Part shown: positions 8,431 to 16,766 of the stretch, in pieces
Layout of the letters: each line of letters opens with the position of its first letter
How positions within the stretch are numbered: position 1 is the stretch's first letter
DNA from: an uncultured Desulfobacter sp.
GTDB lineage: Bacteria > Desulfobacterota > Desulfobacteria > Desulfobacterales > Desulfobacteraceae
DNA: 64,000 nucleotides
Direction: 5' to 3'
NCBI RefSeq assembly: GCF_963664415.1
Contig: NZ_OY761445.1
Span: 2,878,501-2,942,500 of the forward strand
The notes under the pieces: generated by a model
Seen by the model: only the letters and a program-made list of their open reading frames with translations
Told to the model about the DNA's origin: nothing
The model's database searches: none
Made by a program: the position numbers and the translations under genes

Positions 8431-9050
8431 AGACTGCTGACAAACTGTCAAGACCATACCGTCTGATATTTGCCTATGGTTTATATATGAATGCCAACCA
8501 ATTGAAACTGTGTTGTCCAAATGCTGAATTTGTCGACGTTGGGTATGTTGAAAACTGTTCATTAGCGTTTTACGGTCGTACCCCAACATGGGACAGCGGC
8601 CGGGAAACATTTATTCATACCCCCGGCACTCAGATGTGGGGTGTGGTTTTCAAGCTGAATTTTTCTGAAGCATACAGGTTGGATACCTGGGTTGATGTCA
8701 GGATGGATGGCGCGGGGGCCTATTTTCATTATCCAATGGATGTTGTGGGACTGACAGGCAAATCGTATTATGCGCTTTTATACAAAAAAAACATTCTTGG
8801 GGATAAGCGCATGGTCAGTACCGAGTATCTGAATAAGATCAGGGAAGGCGCATCCCAATTCGGCATACCCCAAGAATATATTCAACGTTTAAATAATATT
8901 TCCAACAAAAAAGCATCATACGCGGTGCCACGCAGAGGGAAATTTGATCGAGCCCTGCTGCTCGATCTTGATGAAGGGTGTGGTGAATGTGGAGACCTAA
9001 GAGCTTCTCATGGCGGACCACTGGGCTTTGATGTGGAAAATACAGCTTAA
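8427..9050 (+). CDS. Gamma-glutamylcyclotransferase-like (GGCT/AIG2 fold) protein
   Basis: 207 residues. FAYGLYMNANQLKLCCPNAEFVDVG corresponds to the family YGSNM..Q...RCP.A motif, and MWGVVFKL followed by RLDTWVDV matches the VWGV..L..LD..EG region. The catalytic Glu of that last motif is not in place (TWVD), so activity is doubtful. The C-terminal part has a CGECGD cluster. It is coupled to the preceding unknown gene by a four-base overlap and is the last gene of the vnf run. Confidence 0.72.
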   Translation: MKTADKLSRPYRLIFAYGLYMNANQLKLCCPNAEFVDVGYVENCSLAFYGRTPTWDSGRETFIHTPGTQMWGVVFKLNFSEAYRLDTWVDVRMDGAGAYFHYPMDVVGLTGKSYYALLYKKNILGDKRMVSTEYLNKIREGASQFGIPQEYIQRLNNISNKKASYAVPRRGKFDRALLLDLDEGCGECGDLRASHGGPLGFDVENTA

Positions 9051-9053
9051 ATA

Positions 9054-9108
9054 GTGTTTGAACTGCTCGTTAGACGGCGCATGCCCCTCTAACGAGCCGT
9101 TCAAACAC
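9054..9108. terminator. Long inverted repeat between convergent genes
   Basis: Two 21-base arms, 9054-9074 and 9088-9108, pair at 20 of 21 positions around a 13-base loop. It lies four bases after the GGCT-like stop and 18 bases from the rtcR stop on the other strand, so it probably ends both transcripts. There is no long T-run. Confidence 0.72.
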
Positions 9109-9353
9109 AGATTTTCGGTCGGGCGCTAAATATGAATATCGTTCCATTTGATTTGATACTTTGAAAGATATTTTCTTAACCGATCCGAATCATTTGAATG
9201 CGTCTTTCTTTTTCTTGAGACGGCAAAAAGCACCCTGCCCGCCTGGGCAATATTCTTGGAAGAATGGCAGATCCGGATAACATCGGCAAGTTGTACTTTC
9301 TCGAATCGATCAAGGGCAGCCGTTCGTTCTTCCCCAATCAGATCTACTAATAT

Positions 9354-11234
9354 CCTGAAAGTCGTATAAAGCGTACACTATTCGGGGCGTACCCCCAGAT
9401 ACTTCAAAAACAGCCTATCTCTGGCGACTGATTCGGTGGACCATCGATAATTTCCCATGGCAGTCTGTACCTTTGTGGTTTCGATACAGTCAAACCAATC
9501 CAAAATCTGAGAAAGCGAACGTTGTGCAATCCAGTTTTCCAGCTTTTTTTCGAGCTTGATAAGTGATTGGGTTTTCCCGGATTCTTTTTCCCTCAGCCTG
9601 GATTGTATTTCCTTTATTTTTTTTGTCAAAAAACAATGATAACCCAGAGAGACAAATTGTGTAAATTGTCTCCCACGCAAATTGTCAGGATACCATGTGC
9701 GCGGCCGAGCGCCGTCGAGTCTCCCCTTTTGCACGGCAAAAAGTTCTTCAATTTTTTCACGCAGCCGGTAGTTTTCAAGCGCTGTAAATGTGTCCATAGC
9801 CTGATTGCTGACAAGGGCGAAATAGCCAAAGTATTTTTTTGCTTCGGCAATGGCCTCATCGTTGAACCCAACCTTCAACTGTCCCCCACGCCCCTTTCTG
9901 GAGCTTGTCAGGTACTTGTCTATTTTTCTTTGCGCTGATTCCGTAAATTCTGTTGTGTTCTCTTCCACCAGCATCTTTAGGTCAAGCAAATCCTTGCGAA
10001 AGGCGAGTTCTTTCTTGGCTTCATTGTCGGGGGAATAATAAATGTGGACATACAGGCGGCGCGAGAATGTCTCTTTTTCACCGGCAGCTGTGCCGTTGCG
10101 TGACCGCTGGCGAACTTTACTGAACTGGTGTGTTAAGCACGAAGTTGCGCCACAAATTGACGGATCAAACGGGCAGGTGCTGGACATACTCGCTATACTT
10201 GGGCGAAGTGCATCAACTGTCTCACGGATCCAGGTAATGTTGGGGTCAACCAGGGTCAAAAATTTCACATTGCGCAAGGAAAATTCCATCATGTTTTTCT
10301 GGCTATAGTAGCCGTTATCAGTAACAACCAGAGGTTTTTCAAGATGGAGGCATTTAAGCTGTGTCAGAGTGTTTTCAATAGAGATAACATCCGGAACATT
10401 GCCTGGTTGTTTGGAGAAGGCTATTGGTTCGCCAGACTTCACGGAATATAGGGTTAAAAGCTTGATCGTGTTGAGTCCGTCTTGAGCTTTGTTGAACCCT
10501 TGTCTTGCCTCCGACTGATTTTCAGAATAGGTCGAGATTGTGGTCGAATCAAACGCTACCACAGGAGATTTCCCCAGGTGTTCAGCTCGAGCTGAAAAAT
10601 AGCGTTGAACGCCTTCTTCATTTCGTCCAACATTTTTAAACAGATTGCCATACACGTCTTCCGTGATTCCTTCATGATATGGAAGTGGGTGCATCACTTG
10701 CCAACTTTCAAGGCGTGGCAGCGTATTACCGCCGGATCCGATCCAGTAACGTGCGATAGACAATATTTTTGCGGCATCGCCCTCACTGAATGAAGCATAT
10801 ACATCATCATCAATACCAGACGCCTTTCCAACCCATTCTAAGATGTCCGTGAGTCCGGTATGCTGCCGTGTTGCACCGGGAATGCTTCCTTCTCCTTTGC
10901 GCTTTTTCGGACGAGTCGGCACAATTTTTTGGGTTCCCGACTTGATTTTGCCTTTAAGTTTTTGACTGACCGTATATGTCTTCCTGGTCTTTTCGTTGTA
11001 GGCCGTTATCCGTTCATAGACGTAAATGTCACCATTCGGACGCTTTTCACGCCGCTCTCCAACGTGATTTTTCCCTGTTATTGGTTTAGACATGGATAAA
11101 TTCCCTTTTAAAGTGTATGTATAGTATAATACGTGCATTATAAAAAGGCAAGAAAAAAGCACGGTTTTTCAATTAAATCCGTGCTTATCGATCGGTTTTA
11201 GGGTTTAAAGTGTACGCTTTATACGATTTTCAGG
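9354..11234 (-). mobile_element. IS1634-family insertion sequence, copy 1
   Basis: 1,881 bp bounded by inverted repeats beginning CCTGAAARTCGTATAAAG and flanked by a 7-bp direct repeat CTAATAT (9347-9353 and 11235-11241). It contains a single transposase gene. The insertion splits rtcR near its end. A second copy lies at 36706-43124 with nearly identical bases, implying recent movement. Confidence 0.95.
9378..11093 (-). CDS. IS1634-family transposase
   Basis: About 571 residues starting at MSKPITGKNH. This ATG was chosen because AAAGGGAA lies just before it; an upstream in-frame ATG at 11162 lacks such a site. DDE residues are visible: Asp in VVAFDSTTIS, Asp in LVVTDNGYYS, and the IS4-superfamily Y-(2)-R-(3)-E-(6)-K signature in YRLREKIEELFAVQK. 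It catalyses cut-and-paste movement of its element. The gene is intact here. Confidence 0.95.
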   Translation of the reverse strand: MSKPITGKNHVGERREKRPNGDIYVYERITAYNEKTRKTYTVSQKLKGKIKSGTQKIVPTRPKKRKGEGSIPGATRQHTGLTDILEWVGKASGIDDDVYASFSEGDAAKILSIARYWIGSGGNTLPRLESWQVMHPLPYHEGITEDVYGNLFKNVGRNEEGVQRYFSARAEHLGKSPVVAFDSTTISTYSENQSEARQGFNKAQDGLNTIKLLTLYSVKSGEPIAFSKQPGNVPDVISIENTLTQLKCLHLEKPLVVTDNGYYSQKNMMEFSLRNVKFLTLVDPNITWIRETVDALRPSIASMSSTCPFDPSICGATSCLTHQFSKVRQRSRNGTAAGEKETFSRRLYVHIYYSPDNEAKKELAFRKDLLDLKMLVEENTTEFTESAQRKIDKYLTSSRKGRGGQLKVGFNDEAIAEAKKYFGYFALVSNQAMDTFTALENYRLREKIEELFAVQKGRLDGARPRTWYPDNLRGRQFTQFVSLGYHCFLTKKIKEIQSRLREKESGKTQSLIKLEKKLENWIAQRSLSQILDWFDCIETTKVQTAMGNYRWSTESVARDRLFLKYLGVRPE

Positions 11235-12160
11235 CTAATATGCCGTCATCGATCTGTTTCTGCGCAGATCCCCATCTGACGGACAGTCTATGGATTTCGT
11301 CTTTGACAACCTGGCCCGTGATTCTGCCGCCGGGTGCAAGGGTTGCCATTCTGGTAACAGCACCGTTAAGATCTCGAAAATTTGCAGGCCAAAGCGCTTC
11401 AGGAGCGGTTGCGAATTTTAAAAATCGATTACGGGCCTCTTTATTGAATGTGATGTGCCGTTTGGTTCTTTCGGCAAAACGGTCAAGTTCGTAGTTCAAA
11501 TTCGGCTCAATATCTTCAGGCCGCTTATTAAGCCCCGGCATTTCAAACGTCCATAGATTTATTCTGGAAAGAAGATCCTCCCGGAATCTTTTTTCCATGA
11601 CATCTTGAAACAGGTCCCGGTTGGTGCCACAAATCAATTGGAAGTCACTATGGGCCTCGTTATCGGAACCCACAGGAAGAAAGTGTTTTTCTTCAACAGC
11701 CCGGAGCAGCATAGACTGTTCGTCCAGGCCAAGTTCGCCCACTTCATCTAAAAACAGCATGCCGTTATCTGCAGTTTTCAAAAGGCCGTCCCTGTCGCTG
11801 GTCGCCCCTGTAAAGGAGCCCTTTTTATGTCCGAAAAGAGCGGACATCGCCCCATCACCTCTCAAGGTCGCACAATTGACTTCCACAAAACACCCTTTCA
11901 ACTGGCGTCTGGCTTTTTTCAATTCATATACCCTTCTGGCCAGACGGGATTTACCAGCACCGGTCGGCCCCGTTATTAACACCGGGTCAACCGAGTTAAT
12001 GGCGACACGTTCGATTTGTTCAATCAGATTATTAAACGATGGGTTCCGTGTTTCTATATCGCCACACTTGGCCGCCAGTGTTCCCACCGTGATGCATTTT
12101 GCCCTCTATCAAGTACAGCCCCTAAAATTCCGATTACAACTGTTTTTTTCATATCAATAT

Positions 12161-12177
12161 TTCTATATTTTATAGAA
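12161..12177. promoter_or_regulatory. Inverted repeat near rtcR start, possible activator site
   Basis: TTCTATA-ttt-TATAGAA, a perfect 7-bp inverted repeat 97 bases upstream of the sigma-54 promoter and just upstream of the rtcR ATG. Sigma-54 activators bind at such distances, so it may be an RtcR site. Only position and symmetry support this. Confidence 0.4.
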
Positions 12178-12273
12178 CACCAATATCACATGTCAAGCTT
12201 CCAATCTCCCCAAATTCATCATAATCATTATTTTTCAGATAGTTATAATTTTTATAAATATTTCTTCAGCAAC

Positions 12274-12289
12274 TGGCACACCCGTTGCT
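12274..12289 (+). promoter_or_regulatory. Sigma-54 promoter of the RNA-repair operon
   Basis: TGGCAC-ACCCG-TTGCT, an exact -24/-12 element with correct spacing, pointing toward the tRNA-like gene, rtcA and rtcB. RtcR-type activators are known to drive sigma-54 promoters of rtc operons, and an rtcR remnant is divergently placed. Confidence 0.9.
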
Positions 12290-12393
12290 GTATAGCAAAG
12301 GCAGATGCCACCGGGCCAGCGGCACACAGTATTCGGCTAAAGCTGTAAATACTGGGTGTTCCGGACATGGGTTCTGACGATGGAACGGCATCT

Positions 12394-12465
12394 GAATGGA
12401 TAGCTCAATGGGTAGAGCATCGTACAGAGAATACGAGAGTTGCAGGTTCGATTCCTGCTCCGGTA
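12394..12465 (+). ncRNA. tRNA-like RNA of the rtc operon
   Basis: Has a tRNA cloverleaf outline. D-arm GCTC/GAGC is at 12403-12416, anticodon stem TCGTA/TACGA at 12420-12436 around the loop CAGAGAA, and T-arm GCAGG-TTCGATT-CCTGC at 12442-12458. It is not an ordinary tRNA: position 33 is A instead of U, the acceptor stem pairs poorly (about five of seven), and no CCA is encoded. It lies about 105 bases downstream of the sigma-54 promoter and before rtcA. Non-coding RNAs are known companions of bacterial Rtc operons. A decayed tRNA is the alternative. Confidence 0.75.
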
Positions 12466-12486
12466 ATTGGTTTACCTTAAAAAGGT

Positions 12487-13564
12487 GGCTCATGTCGTGT
12501 TTTGGGGTCTCACTTAATCATCACCTCAATGAGTGAGTGAAGCAAGGATTTTCCACGTTTACCAGCATTATGAACGAATTCAAAAAAACCGAGGTAAAAA
12601 GGTAGTTTCTCCTGTGAGATCCCCCTATGTGGGCGAATCCAACTTCGGAGTAATGACCAGAAGCCTTCCATTGTATTCACGTGGATTTCACAAAATCCGT
12701 CTCCATCGTCGTCTCTGGCATATTCACCGGCCCCATGATTCACGCTTTCATGGTCGTAACCCCACTCATCCAACCTGTTATAAATGGCATATTCATCGGT
12801 ATAGACCAATGTTCCAGACTGTATAGTGGCCTTTATCAAAGGCTTAATGGTGGTCTGCCGGACATCGGGCAGCATTTGAATCACAACCTGTCCGCACCGT
12901 TGTATCATCCCGAAAATGGGTGGTTTCTCTTTCTCTAACGTACCACGGCCCCTGGCACCCCTTAATCGGTTACGCCGACCGTCTCTTCCTTTTTTTAATA
13001 CAGCCGCGGGGTTGCCTTTGTGCCCTGCAACGATATACACCTCATCGCATTCAACCTCATCCCGAAGAGTTATCTGTGGTTTTTTTTTACCACGCCTTCG
13101 CGTAGCTGAGCAGCCATGTTGTGAACATCTCCACGATTAAGCCCCAATTCTTTAGAAATCTGGTTGTTGGACAAATTCAACCCCATGAAATAGAGACACA
13201 ATATCCACACTTTGAGGGGTTGGTGATGTCCAGAAAAAATGGTTCCAGTGAGATCATCAAAGCGTCTTCCGCAATCTTTGCATTTATAGCGTTGTTTGGC
13301 GGAGTCCTTATCATCGTAACCTTTTTTGATTGTGCGTATGGAATTACAAAAAGGGCATTCTCGTATTTCTGGCCAACGTAGGTCACGAACGGTTTCATAG
13401 CATTGTACATCATCTATCAGGCTCTTTATATTTACCTTCATCAGCTCCGCTCCGAATATAACCAGTTAGTAGTAGAGCAGATATTTATTATGATGAGAAT
13501 CAGTAACGCAAGTCAGATTTGGTTCTTCAACAAATTTAAAGGACCCCAAAACACGACATGAGCC
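12487..13564 (-). mobile_element. IS1595-family (ISXO2-like) insertion sequence
   Basis: 1,078 bp with inverted repeats beginning GGCTCATGTCGTGTTTTGGG at both ends and an 8-bp target duplication AAAAAGGT (12479-12486, 13565-13572), the size typical of this family. It separates the promoter and tRNA-like RNA from the rtcA ribosome site. Confidence 0.94.
12510..13441 (-). pseudogene. ISXO2-like transposase, split by frameshift at an A9 tract
   Basis: The N-terminal part (13441 to about 13070) has a zinc ribbon (CPFC...CKDC) and HTH. It runs into a stop after VVKKNHR. The C-terminal part (to 12510) carries DEVECDEVYIVAGHKGN, VYTDEYAIYN and the HVNTMEGFWS...RGI motif of ISXO2 transposases. A -1 shift on the A9 run (complement of 13080-13088), where the heptamer A AAA AAC lies in the right frame, joins both into one protein. 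It is either a dead gene or one using programmed frameshifting. Confidence 0.85.
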
Positions 13565-13583
13565 AAAAAGGTTTAAGGAGGGC

Positions 13584-14396
13584 ATGAAGTGATCACAGTC
13601 CCTTAAATTTGAACCAGGCAACATAACTGCCGGCGATTATAATTTTGCAATCGGAACAGCAGGAAGCTGCACACTGGTACTTCAGGCGATATTGCCCGCA
13701 TTGCTGGCGGCAGATGGGCCGTCCAAAGTCATGCTGGAAGGAGGCACCCACAACCCGTTTGCCCCGCCTTTTGATTTTCTCGATCAGACATTCCTCGGGC
13801 TCGTTAACAAAATGGGACCGACCGTGTCAGCATCGTTGATTCGCCCCGGTTTCTATCCGGCTGGGGGAGGAAAATTTAAAGTAGAGATTGCCCCCTCCCC
13901 TCTTGAAAAAATAAATCTCACCCAGCGGGGCGACATATTAAATAAGACAGCAAAGGCTCTTGTGGCGAACCTGCCTGAAAATATTGCAGCAAGAGAAATT
14001 AAAATAGTAAAAAAACTATTGGGTTGGGAAAACTGTGAAATTGTGAACGTCCCTGACTCCAATGGACCGGGGAATGTGTTGACACTCACTGTGAAAAGCG
14101 AAAACCTCACAGAAGTATTTACCGGGTTCGGGGTCAAAGGTGTCACCGCTGAAAAGGTCGCTAAAAGATGTGCGGGGCAGGCGAAAAGTTATCTGGCGTC
14201 TAATGCCCCTGTGGGGAAATATCTTGCGGATCAATTATTAATCCCTTTGGCCATGGCCGGTGGCGGTACATTCATCACCCAGCCCCCCAGCCGTCATACA
14301 ATGACAAATATTGACGTAGTGAAACAATTTTTAAACCTGAATATCAGCTGCACAGAAATTGACAACCGCTGCTGGCAGATATCAGTTGAGAAATAA
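13584..14396 (+). pseudogene. rtcA: RNA 3'-terminal phosphate cyclase RtcA, N-terminal part deleted
   Basis: After AAGGAGGG comes ATG AAG TGA, then in the same frame SQSLKFEPGNITAGDYNFAI, which aligns to about residue 80 of RtcA. About 78 codons, including the GEGGGQ region, are missing. The rest is well kept: AIGTAGSCTLVLQ, GGTHNPFAPP, GFYPAGGG and the catalytic His region PSRHTMTNIDVV. The longest ATG-started frame begins at 13692. RtcA makes 2',3'-cyclic phosphates at RNA ends; this copy should not work. Confidence 0.88.
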
Positions 14397-14398
14397 CG

Positions 14399-14489
14399 GC
14401 CATGGGCCGACCTGGTTTATCGACACCCAGGCTCGACCCACAACAAAATATGAAAGTAACTTAGCAACTTTTTGGAACTTTCATATAAA
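14399..14489 (+). promoter_or_regulatory. Two-hairpin leader element, copy B, before rtcB
   Basis: 91 bases very similar to 2462-2551. Hairpin 1 is at 14403-14440 (CCTGG/CCAGG inner stem), with pair C14408-G14435 where copy A has T-A. Hairpin 2 has TATGAAAGT and ACTTTCATA arms. It starts three bases after the rtcA stop and ends near the rtcB ribosome site AAAGAGG. It may permit rtcB expression independently of the damaged upstream genes, which is inference. Confidence 0.7.
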
Positions 14490-14503
14490 AAGAGGAATAA
14501 AAA

Positions 14504-15706
14504 ATGGAATGGGTAAAAAAAGAAGAAAAATATAAAGTTCCGATCAAATCCTGGTGTTCAAACCTCGAAGGACTTGCAATGACGCAAGCCGAGGATCTGG
14601 CCATGCACCCTGTTGTTTTCCACCACGTATCGCTAATGCCGGACTGCCATCCGGGATACGGTATGCCCATCGGCGGCGTAATTGCCGCGGACAATGCAGT
14701 TATCCCTAATGCCGTGGGTGTGGATATTGGTTGTGGCATGGGATCTGTAAGAACCAACCTCCCCGTATCCGAAACCAGCAAGGAAAACTTAAGAGAGGTG
14801 GTTACATTGATTAAAAAATATGTTCCCTGCGGGGAAGGCAACGCCCATAAAGCACCCCAGACATGGGAAAACCTTGATGACATAGAAGCGTATGAAGAAA
14901 GAGGATGGTACTCGTCCCATGTTAAAAAACTTGCCTTTAAAAATTTAGGCAGCCTTGGCGGCGGTAACCATTTCATTGAAATCCAGGCCGGCGATGACGA
15001 CCGGATCTGGCTGATGATTCACTCCGGTTCCCGACATCTGGGCAATGTGATAGCACGCTTTTATAATGATATTGCTGGTAAATTGAATCAAAAGTGGCAC
15101 GCAGACACACCAGGAAGAGACCTGGCATTTTTGCCGACAGAGACAGCGGAAGGACAAAATTATATCAATGATATGAATTTTGCACTCTCCTATGCCCGGG
15201 AGAACCGCAGAAAAATCATGACTCGGTTTAAGGATGCCTTTACGCAAGTTTTCCCCGGGACTGAATTTACCGATGAGGTTAATATTCACCATAACTATGC
15301 TGCCCTGGAAAATCATTTCAATAAGAATGTGTGGGTCCATAGAAAAGGGGCGACCTCAGCCAAGAAAGGAGAGACCGGAATTATTCCCGGTTCAATGGGA
15401 ACCCCTTCTTTTATTGTCCAAGGCTTGGGTAATCCTGAATCGTTCATGTCCTGTTCCCATGGTGCAGGGCGGGTCTTGGGACGGTTGCAGGCAACCAGAG
15501 AACTCACCCCCGAAAACTGTGACCAAGCCATGCAAGGCATTGTTTACGACCGCTGGAATAAAGTCAGGCGCGGCAAAGCCAAGGGCATGTACGACCTTGG
15601 GGAAGCCCCCCAGGCATATAAAAATATTGAAACCGTAATTGAAGCCCAGCTTGATTTGATCAAGCCCCTGCATAAACTTCGCCCTCTCGGCGTTGTAAAA
15701 GGGTAA
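14504..15706 (+). CDS. rtcB: RNA-splicing ligase RtcB
   Basis: 400 residues, the compact bacterial form. Metal ligands are seen in MPDCHPG, VDIGCGMG, GGGNHFIE and HSGSRHLG. The guanylylated His lies in SCSHGAGR. It joins 2',3'-cyclic phosphate or 3'-phosphate RNA ends to 5'-OH ends using GTP and Mn. The reading frame is intact, unlike rtcR and rtcA, so it may still serve RNA repair or be newly orphaned. Confidence 0.96.
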   Translation: MEWVKKEEKYKVPIKSWCSNLEGLAMTQAEDLAMHPVVFHHVSLMPDCHPGYGMPIGGVIAADNAVIPNAVGVDIGCGMGSVRTNLPVSETSKENLREVVTLIKKYVPCGEGNAHKAPQTWENLDDIEAYEERGWYSSHVKKLAFKNLGSLGGGNHFIEIQAGDDDRIWLMIHSGSRHLGNVIARFYNDIAGKLNQKWHADTPGRDLAFLPTETAEGQNYINDMNFALSYARENRRKIMTRFKDAFTQVFPGTEFTDEVNIHHNYAALENHFNKNVWVHRKGATSAKKGETGIIPGSMGTPSFIVQGLGNPESFMSCSHGAGRVLGRLQATRELTPENCDQAMQGIVYDRWNKVRRGKAKGMYDLGEAPQAYKNIETVIEAQLDLIKPLHKLRPLGVVKG

Positions 15707-15711
15707 AATAA

Positions 15712-15744
15712 TCCCGGGAAATCATCTACCGTGATTCCCCGGGA
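15712..15744 (+). terminator. Hairpin after rtcB
   Basis: TCCCGGGAA, a 14-base loop, then TTCCCCGGGA, starting six bases after the rtcB stop. It is a GC-rich stem without a strong T-run. The following 230 bases to the PilZ gene are AT-rich and show nothing I can name. Confidence 0.7.
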
Positions 15745-15981
15745 CAACATCAAGCTTTCGTCAAACTAAATAAATCTGATTGTGACATGTGTCAATGCTG
15801 TTCTTTAAGGCAATAATCCTAACGCCGGTTTTATTTTTAAAAATCGTATTCAAGTTACACTCTTTTCATTAAACCGGATCATTTAAAACAAGTAACTACT
15901 TTAAGCTTGATCATTTACAAAAATCATTCAAATTGATAGGCTTATTCAGTTCTATTTAATGACCCCAAAAGAGAGGGAAAA

Positions 15982-16323
15982 ATGACTTCCCCCAAAGTAT
16001 ATCAAAATTCATCTAACTGGCGGAATTCTCAAAGGCTTGATTGCGAGGTACCAGTTGATATCCTTTTTAAGGGAAAACTTTATAGAGGAGTTAGTGTCAA
16101 CATAAGTGAGACTGGAATTTTTATTAAATCTATCCCATTAGAAGACTTCAAAATTTTTGATAAGCTTACGATCACTTTTCAGAAACCTGATTTAAAGCCT
16201 GTCAAAGCAATTGGCCGGGTGGCCAGAAAGACCAATGAAGGTATTGGAATTCTTTATTTAGGTGAAAATCAGCCAAAGGGGAATTGGCTCAAACCGAACA
16301 TTGAAGACCTTTTTACATCTTAA
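15982..16323 (+). CDS. PilZ-domain protein
   Basis: 113 residues forming one PilZ domain. An N-terminal QRLDCEVPVDI segment stands where the RxxxR c-di-GMP motif sits, and NISETGIFI matches the D/NxSxxG motif. It probably binds c-di-GMP and acts on a partner by contact. The first motif is imperfect (Cys in place of the second Arg), so binding may be weak. It stands alone with GAGAGGGAAAA before its ATG. Confidence 0.8.
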   Translation: MTSPKVYQNSSNWRNSQRLDCEVPVDILFKGKLYRGVSVNISETGIFIKSIPLEDFKIFDKLTITFQKPDLKPVKAIGRVARKTNEGIGILYLGENQPKGNWLKPNIEDLFTS

Positions 16324-16404
16324 AAATACGAATTCGGCTTCCAATAATCATTACTGCCCGTCCATCTCCGGAGAGGGACCGGAAGATTTTGGGCGCTAAT
16401 TGAA

Positions 16405-16446
16405 TTAAGGATGGGAAACTATCCGGCGAAAGCTTCCCATCCTTAA
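16405..16446. terminator. Hairpin with 13-bp perfect arms
   Basis: TTAAGGATGGGAA (16405-16417) and TTCCCATCCTTAA (16434-16446) around a 16-base loop, between the PilZ gene and a small minus-strand gene. It probably terminates both converging transcripts. Confidence 0.7.
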
Positions 16447-16464
16447 GTTATACCCTTACAAACT

Positions 16465-16560
16465 CTAAGTATAATCAAAATTCTCCGGGTAACAGTTAAG
16501 GCCTGGTTTAATAAACATTGACAGGGCAAATAGAGCAACAGGCAGAAATAATTCTTTCAT
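16465..16560 (-). CDS. Small 31-residue hydrophobic peptide
   Basis: ATG at 16560 preceded by a strong AGGAGG, stop TAG at 16465. The N-terminal half (KELFLPVALFALSMFI) could be a single membrane segment or signal, followed by KPGLNCYPENFDYT. No family is recognised. Support is the strong ribosome site and the following inverted repeat. Confidence 0.5.
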   Translation of the reverse strand: MKELFLPVALFALSMFIKPGLNCYPENFDYT

Positions 16561-16766
16561 GTCAACCTCCTAATATTTTTTTGTTAATAGCCTGAATGGC
16601 ATTGTTTGTCGGATTTTACATGTCAGTCCCCAAATTTAAAAAAAGAAATTTCCTGATGTCCCTCCCTATTCCACCGGTCCAAAAATTTTCAAGTAAGTCC
16701 CGTATCCAATCTTTAACTGAGGATTGGCACCGGCATCTGTAAACAATTTGACGACCTGCATTGAAT

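Larger units (their letters stand above)
9126..12152 (-). pseudogene. rtcR: rtcR, sigma-54 activator of RNA repair: sensor domain deleted and IS-interrupted
   Basis: Read on the minus strand from ATG at 12152: MKKTVVIGILGAV...HWRPSV matches the RtcR N-terminus but stops after about 32 codons. The AAA+ part resumes in another frame at TRNPSFNNLIEQIERVAI, with Walker A GPTGAGKS, GSFTGA loop and LFLDEVGEL. So about 150 codons of the ligand-sensing CARF-like domain are gone, out of frame. The C-terminal DNA-binding part is on the far side of the IS (9126-9353: ...DRFEKVQLADVIRIC...NDSDRLRKYLSKY). With one copy of the 7-bp duplication removed, ILVDLIGEE reads through cleanly. Known RtcR switches on rtcBA; here it cannot be functional as a whole. 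Confidence 0.93.

Noticed and set aside
11210..11494. Plus-strand frame starting in the IS end with MYALYDFQ
   Set aside because: It lies opposite the rtcR AAA+ coding sequence and has no homology; only its start, from the IS end, is shared with the primase fusion.
13590..13592. TGA at codon 3 of rtcA as a selenocysteine codon
   Set aside because: The residues expected at this position belong to the missing N-terminal 78 codons, and no selenoprotein form of RtcA is known. The TGA is best seen as a deletion scar.
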